A stretch of 64,000 nucleotides of DNA. It comes from Algoriphagus alkaliphilus. Its GTDB lineage: Bacteria; Bacteroidota; Bacteroidia; Cytophagales; Cyclobacteriaceae. The notes under the pieces were generated by a model that was not told the origin of the DNA, made no database searches, and worked only from the letters and a program-made list of their open reading frames with translations. Below, piece by piece: positions 1-6,907 of this stretch. How positions within the stretch are numbered: the stretch's first letter is position 1; each line of letters begins with the position of its first letter. The DNA is taken from NCBI RefSeq assembly GCF_900103735.1, contig NZ_FMXE01000019.1, positions 29,077 through 93,076 on the forward strand, read 5' to 3'. The position numbers and the translations under genes were made by a program.

Positions 1-1
1 T

Positions 2-757
2 TCCCGTCCCAGCATCAGGGATTTGGCCCCGATCTATCAAGTCAATGACCAGTATAATCTCAATATTGGAAATCCATATCTCCAGCCGGAATTCACCGAC
101 AGCTATGAGTTTGGGTACATGAAAGGCTGGGATCGATACCTGTTCAATGCTACGGTTTACCACCGGTATTCCACCGATGTTCAAACTCGAATCACCTATC
201 TGACAGACAACAATGTGGCGATAACCACCCGTGAAAATGCTGATACGCAAGCTTCATCAGGATTTGAATTGATCAATCAGTTTCAGGTTTCCGGAAATTT
301 TGATGCCACACTGACCGGGAATTTTTTCTATTCCAAAGTCAACGGAGAGAATATTGAAGAAGGATTCAGCAATGAGAATTTCAGCTGGACAGTTTCTCTT
401 TTGGGAAATATGATTATTCCAAAGTGGTTCAGCATCCAGTTTCAGGGGAATTATCGGGGCCCGATCGTGCAGCCACAGGGGCAGATCGAACCCCAATGGA
501 GTATCAACCTAGGCATGAGGCGCGAGGTACTTTCAGGCAAAGGAACTTTGAGCCTGAATGTCACAGACATTTTCAATACCAGGAATTTCAGAACTACGAC
601 CGAAGATCCGAGGTTCACACAAACCCGCACATTCCAGCGGGAAACCCGGATTGGCACGCTGTCATTCACATATCGGTTTGGAGGATTCAAAGACAAGAGA
701 GAGGATCGTGGTAGTCGCAGGGAAGGCGGAGACAATTTTGGCGGAGACGATTTCTAA
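2..757 (+). CDS. Outer-membrane beta-barrel / TonB-receptor-like protein, C-terminal part (5' end outside window)
   Basis: The reading frame is open from the first bases of the window, so only about the last 251 residues are seen. The early RPSIRDL stretch and the following GNPYLQPEFTDSYEFGY motif are characteristic of the Bacteroidota outer-membrane barrel family PF14905, in which a carboxypeptidase-like domain and a TonB plug precede the barrel. Alternating hydrophobic strands continue to FTYRFGG, followed by a charged Gly/Asp/Arg tail ending in DDF, which is common in this family. The likely location is the outer membrane. The substrate cannot be told from this part. The true start lies upstream; the first TTG at 23 is not a credible start because homology-like sequence continues before it. 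Confidence 0.85.
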   Translation, partial: SRPSIRDLAPIYQVNDQYNLNIGNPYLQPEFTDSYEFGYMKGWDRYLFNATVYHRYSTDVQTRITYLTDNNVAITTRENADTQASSGFELINQFQVSGNFDATLTGNFFYSKVNGENIEEGFSNENFSWTVSLLGNMIIPKWFSIQFQGNYRGPIVQPQGQIEPQWSINLGMRREVLSGKGTLSLNVTDIFNTRNFRTTTEDPRFTQTRTFQRETRIGTLSFTYRFGGFKDKREDRGSRREGGDNFGGDDF

Positions 758-777
758 AACTTGGGCTGGTCAATTGA

Positions 778-915
778 CTGGCCTTTGTTATTTTTAAACA
801 TGAGTTTGACTTCCTGAAGAAGCATTACCAATCCCTGCCTAGGACGGACTTACGTTATGCCATTGAGAAGTTTCCAGAGGAGTTAAGAGAGGATTTTTTG
901 AAGGGAAGAGTTTGA
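778..915 (+). pseudogene. Short C-terminal gene remnant of unidentified origin
   Basis: The frame running from the stop before 778 to TGA at 913-915 reads as compact protein-like sequence (about 796-912: HEFDFLKKHYQSLPRTDLR, then YAIEKFPEELREDFLKGRV). It has no ATG and no upstream continuation. It looks like the last ~40 codons of a protein whose front part was lost, lying just after the receptor gene. I cannot name the family. The inference rests only on amino-acid texture. Confidence 0.35.
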
Positions 916-1055
916 AGTTTGCAACGAAGCCGCGAAGTCGCAAAGTTTAAATTTGAAACAATTTCAAATTTCCTAGGACTCCAAAAGTGCCTTGATATAC
1001 CGGACGGAGACTTTTTCTAGTTCAGATTTTTCAAAGATTGGAAGTAGGAATTAGC

Positions 1056-1283
1056 TTATAGCTCATCCATTAATTCTTTGAATGAGGAGTAACTCTTGGC
1101 TTCTTTCTCTCCGGATTCGATCTTTTTAGCTTCTATAAATACTTCAGCAATTCCATTCGCTCTTTCCAAGACTTCTAAAGAGATGGAACTGGAAGACTTG
1201 TAATTGATATTCAGAGATTTCAAAAACTCCTTTATTGCTTTGGAATCTTCTGGATTCTTGGATTCGATGAGGAAAGTTTCCAT
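1056..1283 (-). CDS. Small antitoxin-like protein (DUF2683-type), no toxin partner seen
   Basis: A 75-residue acidic and lysine-rich protein beginning METFLIESKNPEDSKAIKEF. This layout resembles small Bacteroidota proteins annotated as DUF2683 or as antitoxins of the RelB/YefM size class: an N-terminal beta strand, then helices with a charged C-terminal tail ending FKELMDEL. A toxin gene would be expected immediately downstream (below 1056), but that stretch holds no RelE- or PIN-like frame. It may be an orphan antitoxin or a regulator. The start is ATG at 1283, preceded by an AT-rich stretch. The family call is tentative; that it is a real gene is moderately sure. Confidence 0.55.
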   Translation of the reverse strand: METFLIESKNPEDSKAIKEFLKSLNINYKSSSSISLEVLERANGIAEVFIEAKKIESGEKEAKSYSSFKELMDEL

Positions 1284-1380
1284 ATTTTTCTGATATAATT
1301 AGTTTAATATAAGGTATTTAACCAAACTATAAAAGCTTAAGGTATAGTAAATCTCACTTTTACTCTGTTTTTTAAATTTA

Positions 1381-1420
1381 GAAAAACCTTTGTGCCTTGG
1401 CGGCTTTGTGGCCAACTAAT
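1381..1420. repeat. Intergenic word repeat of the 'CTTTGTGCCTTGGCGGCTTTGTGG' kind
   Basis: The sequence from 1386 reads like the dispersed Bacteroidota intergenic repeat that circulates with variants of cctttgtg-ccttggcgg-ctttgtgg. It runs into the stop codon of the ABC-F gene. A related chain, cgaagccgcgaagtcgcaaag, sits at 924-944. The relation to other genomes is from memory and would need a search. Confidence 0.4.
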
Positions 1421-3332
1421 CAATCCCATCCAATTCACTCAATTCCAACCAAGTCAGTTCCAGTTTCTCTATTTCGGAATCGATCGCCTGAAGCCTGTTT
1501 GACCAAGCCATCAGCTGATCGACTTCGGAACCACCAGCAGAAATCTGATCGGTGAGCTTAGCCTTTTCAGCTTCCAGTTTTGCCATGGATTCTGTCACCT
1601 TTTTGAATTCCTGCTTTTGCTTAAAACCCGCCTTGACCTTCGGAGCTAATTCTTGCTTCTCGATTCTTCCCTCTTGCTTCTCTATTTTAGGTTCTTGTTT
1701 CGCCGGAATGTCTTGCTTCTTGGCTCTCGCTTCTTGCATCTCTTTCTCCCATTCCCTGAAATCCGTATAATTCCCCGGAAAGTCACCGATCACCCCTTCA
1801 CCCTCAAACACAAACAAGTGCTCGACCAAGCGATCCATGAAATATCGGTCGTGAGATACGATGATCAGACAGCCCGGAAAGGTGTCCAAGAATTCCTCCA
1901 GGATGTTCAAAGTCATCAAATCCAGATCATTCGTAGGTTCATCGAGGATCAGGAAGTTTGGATTCTTGATCAGCACCATCAGCAGTTGAAGCCGTCTGCG
2001 CTCCCCACCGCTCATTTTGGCGATTGGCGTAAACTGTTGCTTGGGAGGAAATCCAAACTGCGTCAAAAACTGGCTCACCGTGATTGTCTGACCTTTGTCC
2101 AAAGTCACAATTTCAGCCACTTCTTTCACCACATCAATCAGGCGCTTTTCCTCATCAAATCGATCTTCTTCCTGTCGGTAGTAGCCATAAGCTGTCGTCT
2201 GACCCACAGAGATTTTACCTGAATCGGGTTGATTCAAACCTGTAATCATTTGGAGAAAAGTAGTCTTTCCAGCACCGTTTGGCCCGACGATTCCGACCCG
2301 GTCTTTCTTTTTGAAGACATAGGAGAAATCTTTGACCAATGTCTTTTCTCCATAAGCTTTGGAGATTTTGTCTATCTCAAGAATCTTATTTCCAAGTCGC
2401 TGAGTTGATACGGTAAGCTCAATATCACGCTCTTCCCGCTTGGTGAAAGCTTTTTCTTTGGTTTCCTCGAATGCTTCCACACGATATTTGGCCTTGGTGC
2501 CACGGGCTTTGGGCTGACGGCGAATCCAGTCCAATTCCTTTTTGTAAAGGCTTTTAGCTTTTTCAAGTTCGACATCTTCATTTTGCATCCGTTCGGCTTT
2601 CTTGTCCAAGAAATAGCCATAGTTGCCTTGATATCGGTGAATTTTTCCCTGATCGAGTTCGAGGATTTCATTGGTGACTTTCTCCAAAAAATACCGGTCG
2701 TGAGTCACCATGAAAAGCGAAAGGTTGGCTTTTGACAAGTAATCTTCCAGCCACTCGATTGTCTCCAAGTCAAGGTGGTTGGTTGGCTCGTCAAGCAAAA
2801 GCAAATCAGGTTTCTCTAGGATAGCCTTTGCCAAAGCTACCCGCTTGCGCTGCCCTCCGGAAAGTGTTCCTACCGGCAGATCTGTGTCGTGAAGGCCGAG
2901 TTTTCCCAAAACCTCCTTTACCTGATATTCAAAATCCCAAGCCTGAAACGCATCCATTTTCTCAAAGAGGTCAGACATCTTGTCTGAGTTGTCAATGCCC
3001 CGCTCGGAGTCCAAAAGTGCCTTGTGATAATCCTCGATCACCTTAAGAATTTCGCTGTTGCTTTGGTCAAAGATGGTCTGGTAGATACTCAGCGAACCTT
3101 CAAACACCGGATTTTGGTGGACGTAAGCGATTTTGACGGACTGATTGATGCCGACTTGGCCGGTATCGGAGATCTCCTGACCCATGATGATTTTCATCAG
3201 AGTTGACTTTCCTGCGCCGTTGATGCCGACAAGTGCTATTTTTTGACCTTGGGAAATGCCGAAGGATATATTTGAAAAAAGCTTCCGTTCCCCGAAAGCC
3301 TTACTGAGATTCTCAACCGAAAGGTAATTCAT
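1416..3332 (-). CDS. uup: ABC-F family ATP-binding protein (Uup-like)
   Basis: A 638-residue protein with two ABC ATPase domains and no membrane segments, as in the ABC-F family whose members act on ribosomes. Domain 1 has Walker A GINGAGKST at residues 36-44, signature LSGGQRKR and Walker B LLLLDEPTNHLD. Domain 2 has GPNGAGKTT, MSGGERRR and FLILDEPTNDLD. The last ~100 residues are Lys/Glu/Gln-rich, with repeated PKIEKQE-like segments followed by a coiled coil containing AKLEAEKAKL. That C-terminal coiled coil is typical of Uup, which is linked to suppression of transposon excision and to ribosome or branched-DNA work. The subfamily (Uup rather than EttA) is inferred from this tail. It appears monocistronic. 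Confidence 0.9.
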   Translation of the reverse strand: MNYLSVENLSKAFGERKLFSNISFGISQGQKIALVGINGAGKSTLMKIIMGQEISDTGQVGINQSVKIAYVHQNPVFEGSLSIYQTIFDQSNSEILKVIEDYHKALLDSERGIDNSDKMSDLFEKMDAFQAWDFEYQVKEVLGKLGLHDTDLPVGTLSGGQRKRVALAKAILEKPDLLLLDEPTNHLDLETIEWLEDYLSKANLSLFMVTHDRYFLEKVTNEILELDQGKIHRYQGNYGYFLDKKAERMQNEDVELEKAKSLYKKELDWIRRQPKARGTKAKYRVEAFEETKEKAFTKREERDIELTVSTQRLGNKILEIDKISKAYGEKTLVKDFSYVFKKKDRVGIVGPNGAGKTTFLQMITGLNQPDSGKISVGQTTAYGYYRQEEDRFDEEKRLIDVVKEVAEIVTLDKGQTITVSQFLTQFGFPPKQQFTPIAKMSGGERRRLQLLMVLIKNPNFLILDEPTNDLDLMTLNILEEFLDTFPGCLIIVSHDRYFMDRLVEHLFVFEGEGVIGDFPGNYTDFREWEKEMQEARAKKQDIPAKQEPKIEKQEGRIEKQELAPKVKAGFKQKQEFKKVTESMAKLEAEKAKLTDQISAGGSEVDQLMAWSNRLQAIDSEIEKLELTWLELSELDGID

Positions 3333-3560
3333 GGCGCAAAAGTAAGGGAAATAGGGCTATTACTTGGTATTTGAAAAGAATGAAAATATGGGATATAGGA
3401 AATACATAGAAATACATTTGAAATAAGTCCTCCTTCGTCGGACGAAATATTTCGCGAAGCGTATTTCACCGAGCGTTGTGAGGTACATTTCAACAGTATT
3501 TCCATCATACTTCTCAAATAACACTCCGAAAAATCGCATATCAACCATTATTTTTAAACC
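3333..3560. other. Intergenic stretch with 'ATTTCGCGAAGC' repeat words
   Basis: There is no convincing gene here; the small frames overlap repeat-like sequence. Around 3441-3500 is a chain of words (ccttcgtcggacgaa, atttcgcgaagcgtatttc, gtgaggtacatttc) that recurs as tctcacgaagtatatc and atttcgcgaagcc at 4204-4241 and as tctcacaaagtttatttcgcgaagcatatc at 5666-5697. It is probably a dispersed intergenic repeat. The divergent promoters of the ABC-F and deformylase genes must also lie here, but I cannot pick them. Confidence 0.4.
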
Positions 3561-4046
3561 ATGAAAACCATCCATGATATACTCAAACTCGGAGACCCGA
3601 GACTCTACGAAATCTGCGAACCTGTACTAGAAACTGACCTCCCTCAAGTGCCAGAATGGACTCAGCAACTCCACGAAGCCATGGAGGACATTCGCAGGGT
3701 TTATCAATTTGGAAGAGGAATAGCCGCACCGCAGTTGGGGATTAAGAAGCGGATGTTTTACCTGAATCTGGATCGGACTTACATTATTTTGAATCCGAAG
3801 TTGAAGGCCCTGAGCGATGAAAAATTGGAGCTTTGGGATGACTGCATGAGTTTTCCCAATCTGCTGGTCAAGGTGAAACGGCACCAATCGCTGACCTTGG
3901 AATACCGGGATGAAAACTGGCAAAAGCAAAGTTGGGCCGTGGATGGAGCGATTTCTGAACTGATTCAGCACGAATACGATCACCTCGACGGGATTTTGTG
4001 TACGATGCGGGCGATTGATGAGAGGAGTTTTCGGTATAGGGAATAG
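3561..4046 (+). CDS. Peptide deformylase-like protein, divergent motif II
   Basis: A 161-residue protein with the overall layout of peptide deformylase, the metalloenzyme that removes the formyl group from new N-termini. Motif I is GRGIAAPQ (residues 51-58, normally GxGxAAPQ) and motif III is HEYDH (137-141, normally HExxDH). Motif II, normally EGCLS, reads DDCMS (93-97), so the metal-binding Cys95 is kept while its neighbours change. Metal ligands Cys95, His137 and His141 and catalytic Glu138 are all present. The protein is shorter than most Bacteroidota deformylases (about 180-190 residues) and lacks a C-terminal extension. This may be a secondary or specialised deformylase; catalysis is plausible but not certain. 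Confidence 0.8.
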   Translation: MKTIHDILKLGDPRLYEICEPVLETDLPQVPEWTQQLHEAMEDIRRVYQFGRGIAAPQLGIKKRMFYLNLDRTYIILNPKLKALSDEKLELWDDCMSFPNLLVKVKRHQSLTLEYRDENWQKQSWAVDGAISELIQHEYDHLDGILCTMRAIDERSFRYRE

Positions 4047-4074
4047 GATGAAACAGTCTACAAATTACTTTTGG

Positions 4075-4197
4075 TTTCCCGCAGATTTACACATAAAAAA
4101 GCCACAGATTTCCGCGGATTTTTTTAATTAGATTTTGTTGATCCCCTTAGAAATCTGCGTAATTCAGCGATTTGACTCAGCGCAAATCAGCGGGAAA
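4075..4197. repeat. ~120 bp inverted-repeat element, copy 1 (TTTCCCGCAGAT ... ATCAGCGGGAAA)
   Basis: It begins tttcccgcagattt and ends aaatcagcgggaaa, which are imperfect inverted copies of each other. Inside are repeated words such as cacagatttccgcggatt and gaaatctgcg. It closely resembles the element at 5437-5545 and a partial copy at 63389-63437. No coding potential is seen, so it looks like a small non-autonomous element or a structured intergenic repeat. Confidence 0.65.
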
Positions 4198-4287
4198 TAA
4201 TTATCTCACGAAGTATATCTGAATAGTATTTCGCGAAGCCAATTTTGCAAAACCCATCATCCTATATAGATAATCGAGACCTTTTTA

Positions 4288-5340
4288 TCAAAAATAGGTA
4301 TTCACAGCAAACTCAGCTTGCTCGATAAATATGCGCTTCATCGGACTTAAGTTTGTCTGTTCATAAAATACCAACATGGCTTTTTTGTAGTCAAGTGGAT
4401 CAACAGTTCTAAATGAAATCGGACAATGCGCATACGCTAAAAGAATTGCATTGGAAAAGATTCGGGCAGTACGCTTATTTCCGTCTGCGAATGGTTGAAT
4501 GTAGGAGATAAGTAGAAGGGCTAAAAAAGCTTTTTCATACCCTATTTTTGAAGAATTGATAAGCTGACAAGTTTTTTCCAATGCCTCCCGAATTTGAAAT
4601 TCATTGTCCAGGGGCTGATAATTAGTACCGGTAATTCCAACTCTTCTCCTCCGAATATTTTTACCAATTCCCGGATCTTCAATAAGTATGCGGTGCAAAT
4701 CTTCAATAGCCCGGACAGAGATCCGCTCCGCATAATCTTTATTTGTTTCAAGAAAGTCAATCGCCTCCTTGTGATTGAGTAGCATAGTTGCTTCATCTAT
4801 AGTCTTGCCTGAAGCTGTTTTCTTTTCTTTTAACAGGATCTCGGTTTCAAGTAGGGAATATGTGTTACCTTCTATTTGAGAGGATTTCCAGCTTAAGTCA
4901 ATCGCCAAACGCTCCATTTCCTTTTGGTATTCATTCGGAGTCAAATCGCAAACTCTTTTCTTAAACAATTCATGGATTTTCTCCATAGCACTAATTTCAT
5001 CTGAAGAAAAAATTTGGTTTTGCTCCAGCTTTTCAAAAATCTCAAAATCGAATTGGTTTTTGACGATTCTTTCGTCTTGCTCTTTTAAAAAATAGGCATC
5101 CAAATCAATTGGAAAACTTAATTCCAATTTTGATGAAGGAAGATAAGCCGTTGCCTTTCCTTTTCCCTGTGAACAGATCCAACCTTCATCCAGCAAGTTT
5201 TGAATGATTCTTTTGAGCGTGGCAGCACTGGAAGAAAAGGAAATCCTATCCCCAATTTCTTGCCTTGAGACCTTTTTTGAGTCCTGAATGATGGTTAATA
5301 TTTCTGATGTTGTTTCTTTCATTTCCTTCAATCGGTTCAA
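4288..5340 (-). CDS. Fic-domain protein with N-terminal winged helix; Gln in place of the catalytic His
   Basis: A 350-residue protein. Residues ~10-70 look like a winged-helix DNA-binding domain (EILTIIQDSKKVSRQEIGDR). Residues ~140-340 form a Fic fold. The Fic core motif, normally HPFxxGNGRxxR, reads QPFADGNKRTAR at 282-293, so the catalytic His is Gln282. An inhibitory-helix motif of the S/TxxxE(G/N) type is present upstream as SSQIEGN (153-159). Fic proteins transfer AMP or other groups from nucleotides to target hydroxyls. Without the His, ordinary AMPylation is doubtful, and a regulatory role through the winged helix is possible. Its upstream region carries three copies of an operator-like motif. 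The gene is bracketed by two copies of a ~110-120 bp repeat element. Confidence 0.85.
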   Translation of the reverse strand: MNRLKEMKETTSEILTIIQDSKKVSRQEIGDRISFSSSAATLKRIIQNLLDEGWICSQGKGKATAYLPSSKLELSFPIDLDAYFLKEQDERIVKNQFDFEIFEKLEQNQIFSSDEISAMEKIHELFKKRVCDLTPNEYQKEMERLAIDLSWKSSQIEGNTYSLLETEILLKEKKTASGKTIDEATMLLNHKEAIDFLETNKDYAERISVRAIEDLHRILIEDPGIGKNIRRRRVGITGTNYQPLDNEFQIREALEKTCQLINSSKIGYEKAFLALLLISYIQPFADGNKRTARIFSNAILLAYAHCPISFRTVDPLDYKKAMLVFYEQTNLSPMKRIFIEQAEFAVNTYF

Positions 5341-5352
5341 AAATGATAAAAA

Positions 5353-5414
5353 TACGGCTCAAAATCAAGGAAAAATGAGCTGTATTTTGATGTTTTTGTG
5401 CTTATTTTGAGCCG
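5353..5414. promoter_or_regulatory. Operator-like array of three CGGCTCAAAAT motifs in front of the Fic gene
   Basis: CGGCTCAAAAT at 5355-5365 is matched by its exact reverse complement ATTTTGAGCCG at 5404-5414. Between them ATGAGCTGTATTTT (5375-5388, minus orientation) matches the extended first copy at 12 of 14 positions. The array lies 15-75 bp upstream of the Fic start codon, where a repressor would sit. The Fic protein has its own winged helix, so autoregulation is a natural inference. Binding is not shown by sequence alone. Confidence 0.6.
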
Positions 5415-5436
5415 AATCAGGATTTAATAATTTTTT

Positions 5437-5545
5437 TTCCCGCAGATGGACGCAGAAAAAATCGCTGATTTCCGCAGAATTTTGGAATTATTGTTTTGAA
5501 ATCCGCGCAGATCAGCGGTTCCAATCAGCGCAAATCAGCGGGAAA
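5437..5545. repeat. ~110 bp inverted-repeat element, copy 2 (TTTCCCGCAGAT ... ATCAGCGGGAAA)
   Basis: It has the same ends as copy 1 (tttcccgcagat and caaatcagcgggaaa) and similar inner words (gctgatttccgcagaa, aaatccgcgcagatcagcg), in the same orientation, on the other side of the Fic gene. The rest of the 5341-5716 interval holds a repeat chain at ~5640-5697 (cggcaggcaggcgcgcag, atttcgcgaagc) and no gene. Confidence 0.65.
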
Positions 5546-5716
5546 TATTTTTATCCTAACTTTTGTAGGCAGTTACGTCGCTTTCCTCCATGATATTTCA
5601 CTGATCGCAGGGAGAGGTATATTTCTATTGTATCTCCTACCTTCGGCAGGCAGGCGCGCAGCTTATCTCACAAAGTTTATTTCGCGAAGCATATCTCCCT
5701 TCCTTATCTTTAACCC

Positions 5717-6661
5717 ATGAATTTTCCCACCCTGTCCGATATCCGGGCGGCACATGACCGCATTCAGCCCTTTATCCATCGCACACCGATTCTTACTTCC
5801 ACCGCAATCAATGAAATCGCAGGTTGTGAGATCTTTTTCAAATGTGAAAACTTCCAGAAAGTCGGAGCTTTCAAAGCACGTGGCGCCGCAAACGCCGTTA
5901 TGAAACTTACCCCTGAGGAGCGGGCTAAAGGAGTCGCGACACATTCCTCAGGAAACCATGCGGCCGCCTTGGCACGTGCGGCAAGTGTAGCGGGGATTCC
6001 TTCCTACATCGTCATGCCTTCCAATGCGCCTGAGATCAAAAAGAAAGCGGTCAAAGGATATGGAGGGGAAATCATCGAGTGCGAGCCGAATCTGAAAGCG
6101 AGGGAAACTACCCTAGAATCGGTGGTAGCCCGAACCGGAGCCACATTTATTCCACCCTATGATTTCATGGATGTGATCGAAGGACAGGCGACTTGTGCGC
6201 TGGAACTATTGGAAGATCAGCCCGATCTGGAAATAGTAATGGCACCTGTTGGCGGTGGGGGACTTCTTGGTGGAACAGCGTTGACCGCACATTATTTGAA
6301 TCCTGAAATAAAAGTAATCGCAGGAGAACCTACTGGTGCGGATGATGCTTTTCGATCCTTTCATGCAGGAGAAATTATCCCCCAAACAGATCCAAATACC
6401 ATTGCTGACGGGTTGCTAACTTCCCTTGGCAAACTCAACTTCGAATTGATCAAACACTATGTCGAGGATATTCTGCTCGCCACCGATCCGCAAATCATCG
6501 ATGCGATGCGCTTGGTGTATGAGCGGATGAAGATCGTGATTGAGCCTTCATGCGCAGTTCCTTTGGCGGCTTTGCTGGCAAATAAGGATCGATTTGCAGG
6601 CAAAAAGGTTGGTATTATCCTTTCGGGTGGAAATGTGGATTTGGAGAAGTTGCCTTTATGA
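5717..6661 (+). CDS. PLP-dependent threonine/serine dehydratase (threonine ammonia-lyase / serine racemase family)
   Basis: A 314-residue fold-type II PLP enzyme. The PLP lysine lies in KVGAFKARGA (canonical SFKxRGA), the substrate loop is SSGNHAAALA, and the phosphate-binding Gly loop is GGGGLLGG. It lacks the C-terminal ACT-like regulatory domain of biosynthetic IlvA, so it matches catabolic threonine dehydratase or serine racemase. These enzymes deaminate threonine or serine to a 2-oxo acid plus ammonia, and some racemise serine; sequence inspection cannot choose between them. The cofactor is PLP and the location cytosolic. ATG at 5717 fits the family start. It stands alone between repeat-rich intergenic regions. 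Confidence 0.85.
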   Translation: MNFPTLSDIRAAHDRIQPFIHRTPILTSTAINEIAGCEIFFKCENFQKVGAFKARGAANAVMKLTPEERAKGVATHSSGNHAAALARAASVAGIPSYIVMPSNAPEIKKKAVKGYGGEIIECEPNLKARETTLESVVARTGATFIPPYDFMDVIEGQATCALELLEDQPDLEIVMAPVGGGGLLGGTALTAHYLNPEIKVIAGEPTGADDAFRSFHAGEIIPQTDPNTIADGLLTSLGKLNFELIKHYVEDILLATDPQIIDAMRLVYERMKIVIEPSCAVPLAALLANKDRFAGKKVGIILSGGNVDLEKLPL

Positions 6662-6709
6662 ATTGAGTAAGTGATCTTCGAGATTTCCAGTCTTGAATTA
6701 TGTTTCCAA

Positions 6710-6760
6710 GATTTGTAATCCTAAACTTTTCGGTTTTTTGACAAGTCAGGATTGCAAATC
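6710..6760. repeat. Inverted repeat GATTTGTAATCCT / AGGATTGCAAATC
   Basis: Two 13-nt arms (6710-6722 and 6748-6760) are complementary at 12 of 13 positions across a 25-nt loop. It lies just after the dehydratase gene and might act as a weak transcript end, although no T tract follows. A second compact palindrome, cctcagaattgcaaattcagagg in outline (6772-6794), follows immediately. Confidence 0.45.
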
Positions 6761-6810
6761 GGGTTATAGTGCCTCAGAATTGCAAATTCAGAGGAGCAGT
6801 TTTTAGAAAA

Positions 6811-6890
6811 GTTGTAATTATGATTACAACCTTTGTATTTTTACACAATTTTTATAATTATGATTACAGCTTTCTTGTTTTTGTAAATCT
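6811..6890. promoter_or_regulatory. Two 40-bp direct repeats with a 20-bp palindrome, upstream of the ATPase gene
   Basis: Positions 6811-6830 form a palindrome with 8-bp arms, GTTGTAAT and ATTACAAC, around TATG. Exactly 40 bp later, 6851-6870 carries a degraded copy (tataattatgattacagc), and both are followed by similar T-rich tracts (ctttgtattttt, ctttcttgtttttg). The pair ends 18 bp before the ATG at 6908. This layout suggests operator or promoter duplication controlling the ATPase. Confidence 0.55.
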
Positions 6891-6907
6891 CAATTTTAGA
6901 TTAACTC

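Noticed and set aside
1653..2222. 189-residue frame antisense to the ABC-F gene
   Set aside because: It lies wholly inside the minus-strand ABC-F gene, which has complete motifs; it has no domain-like texture.
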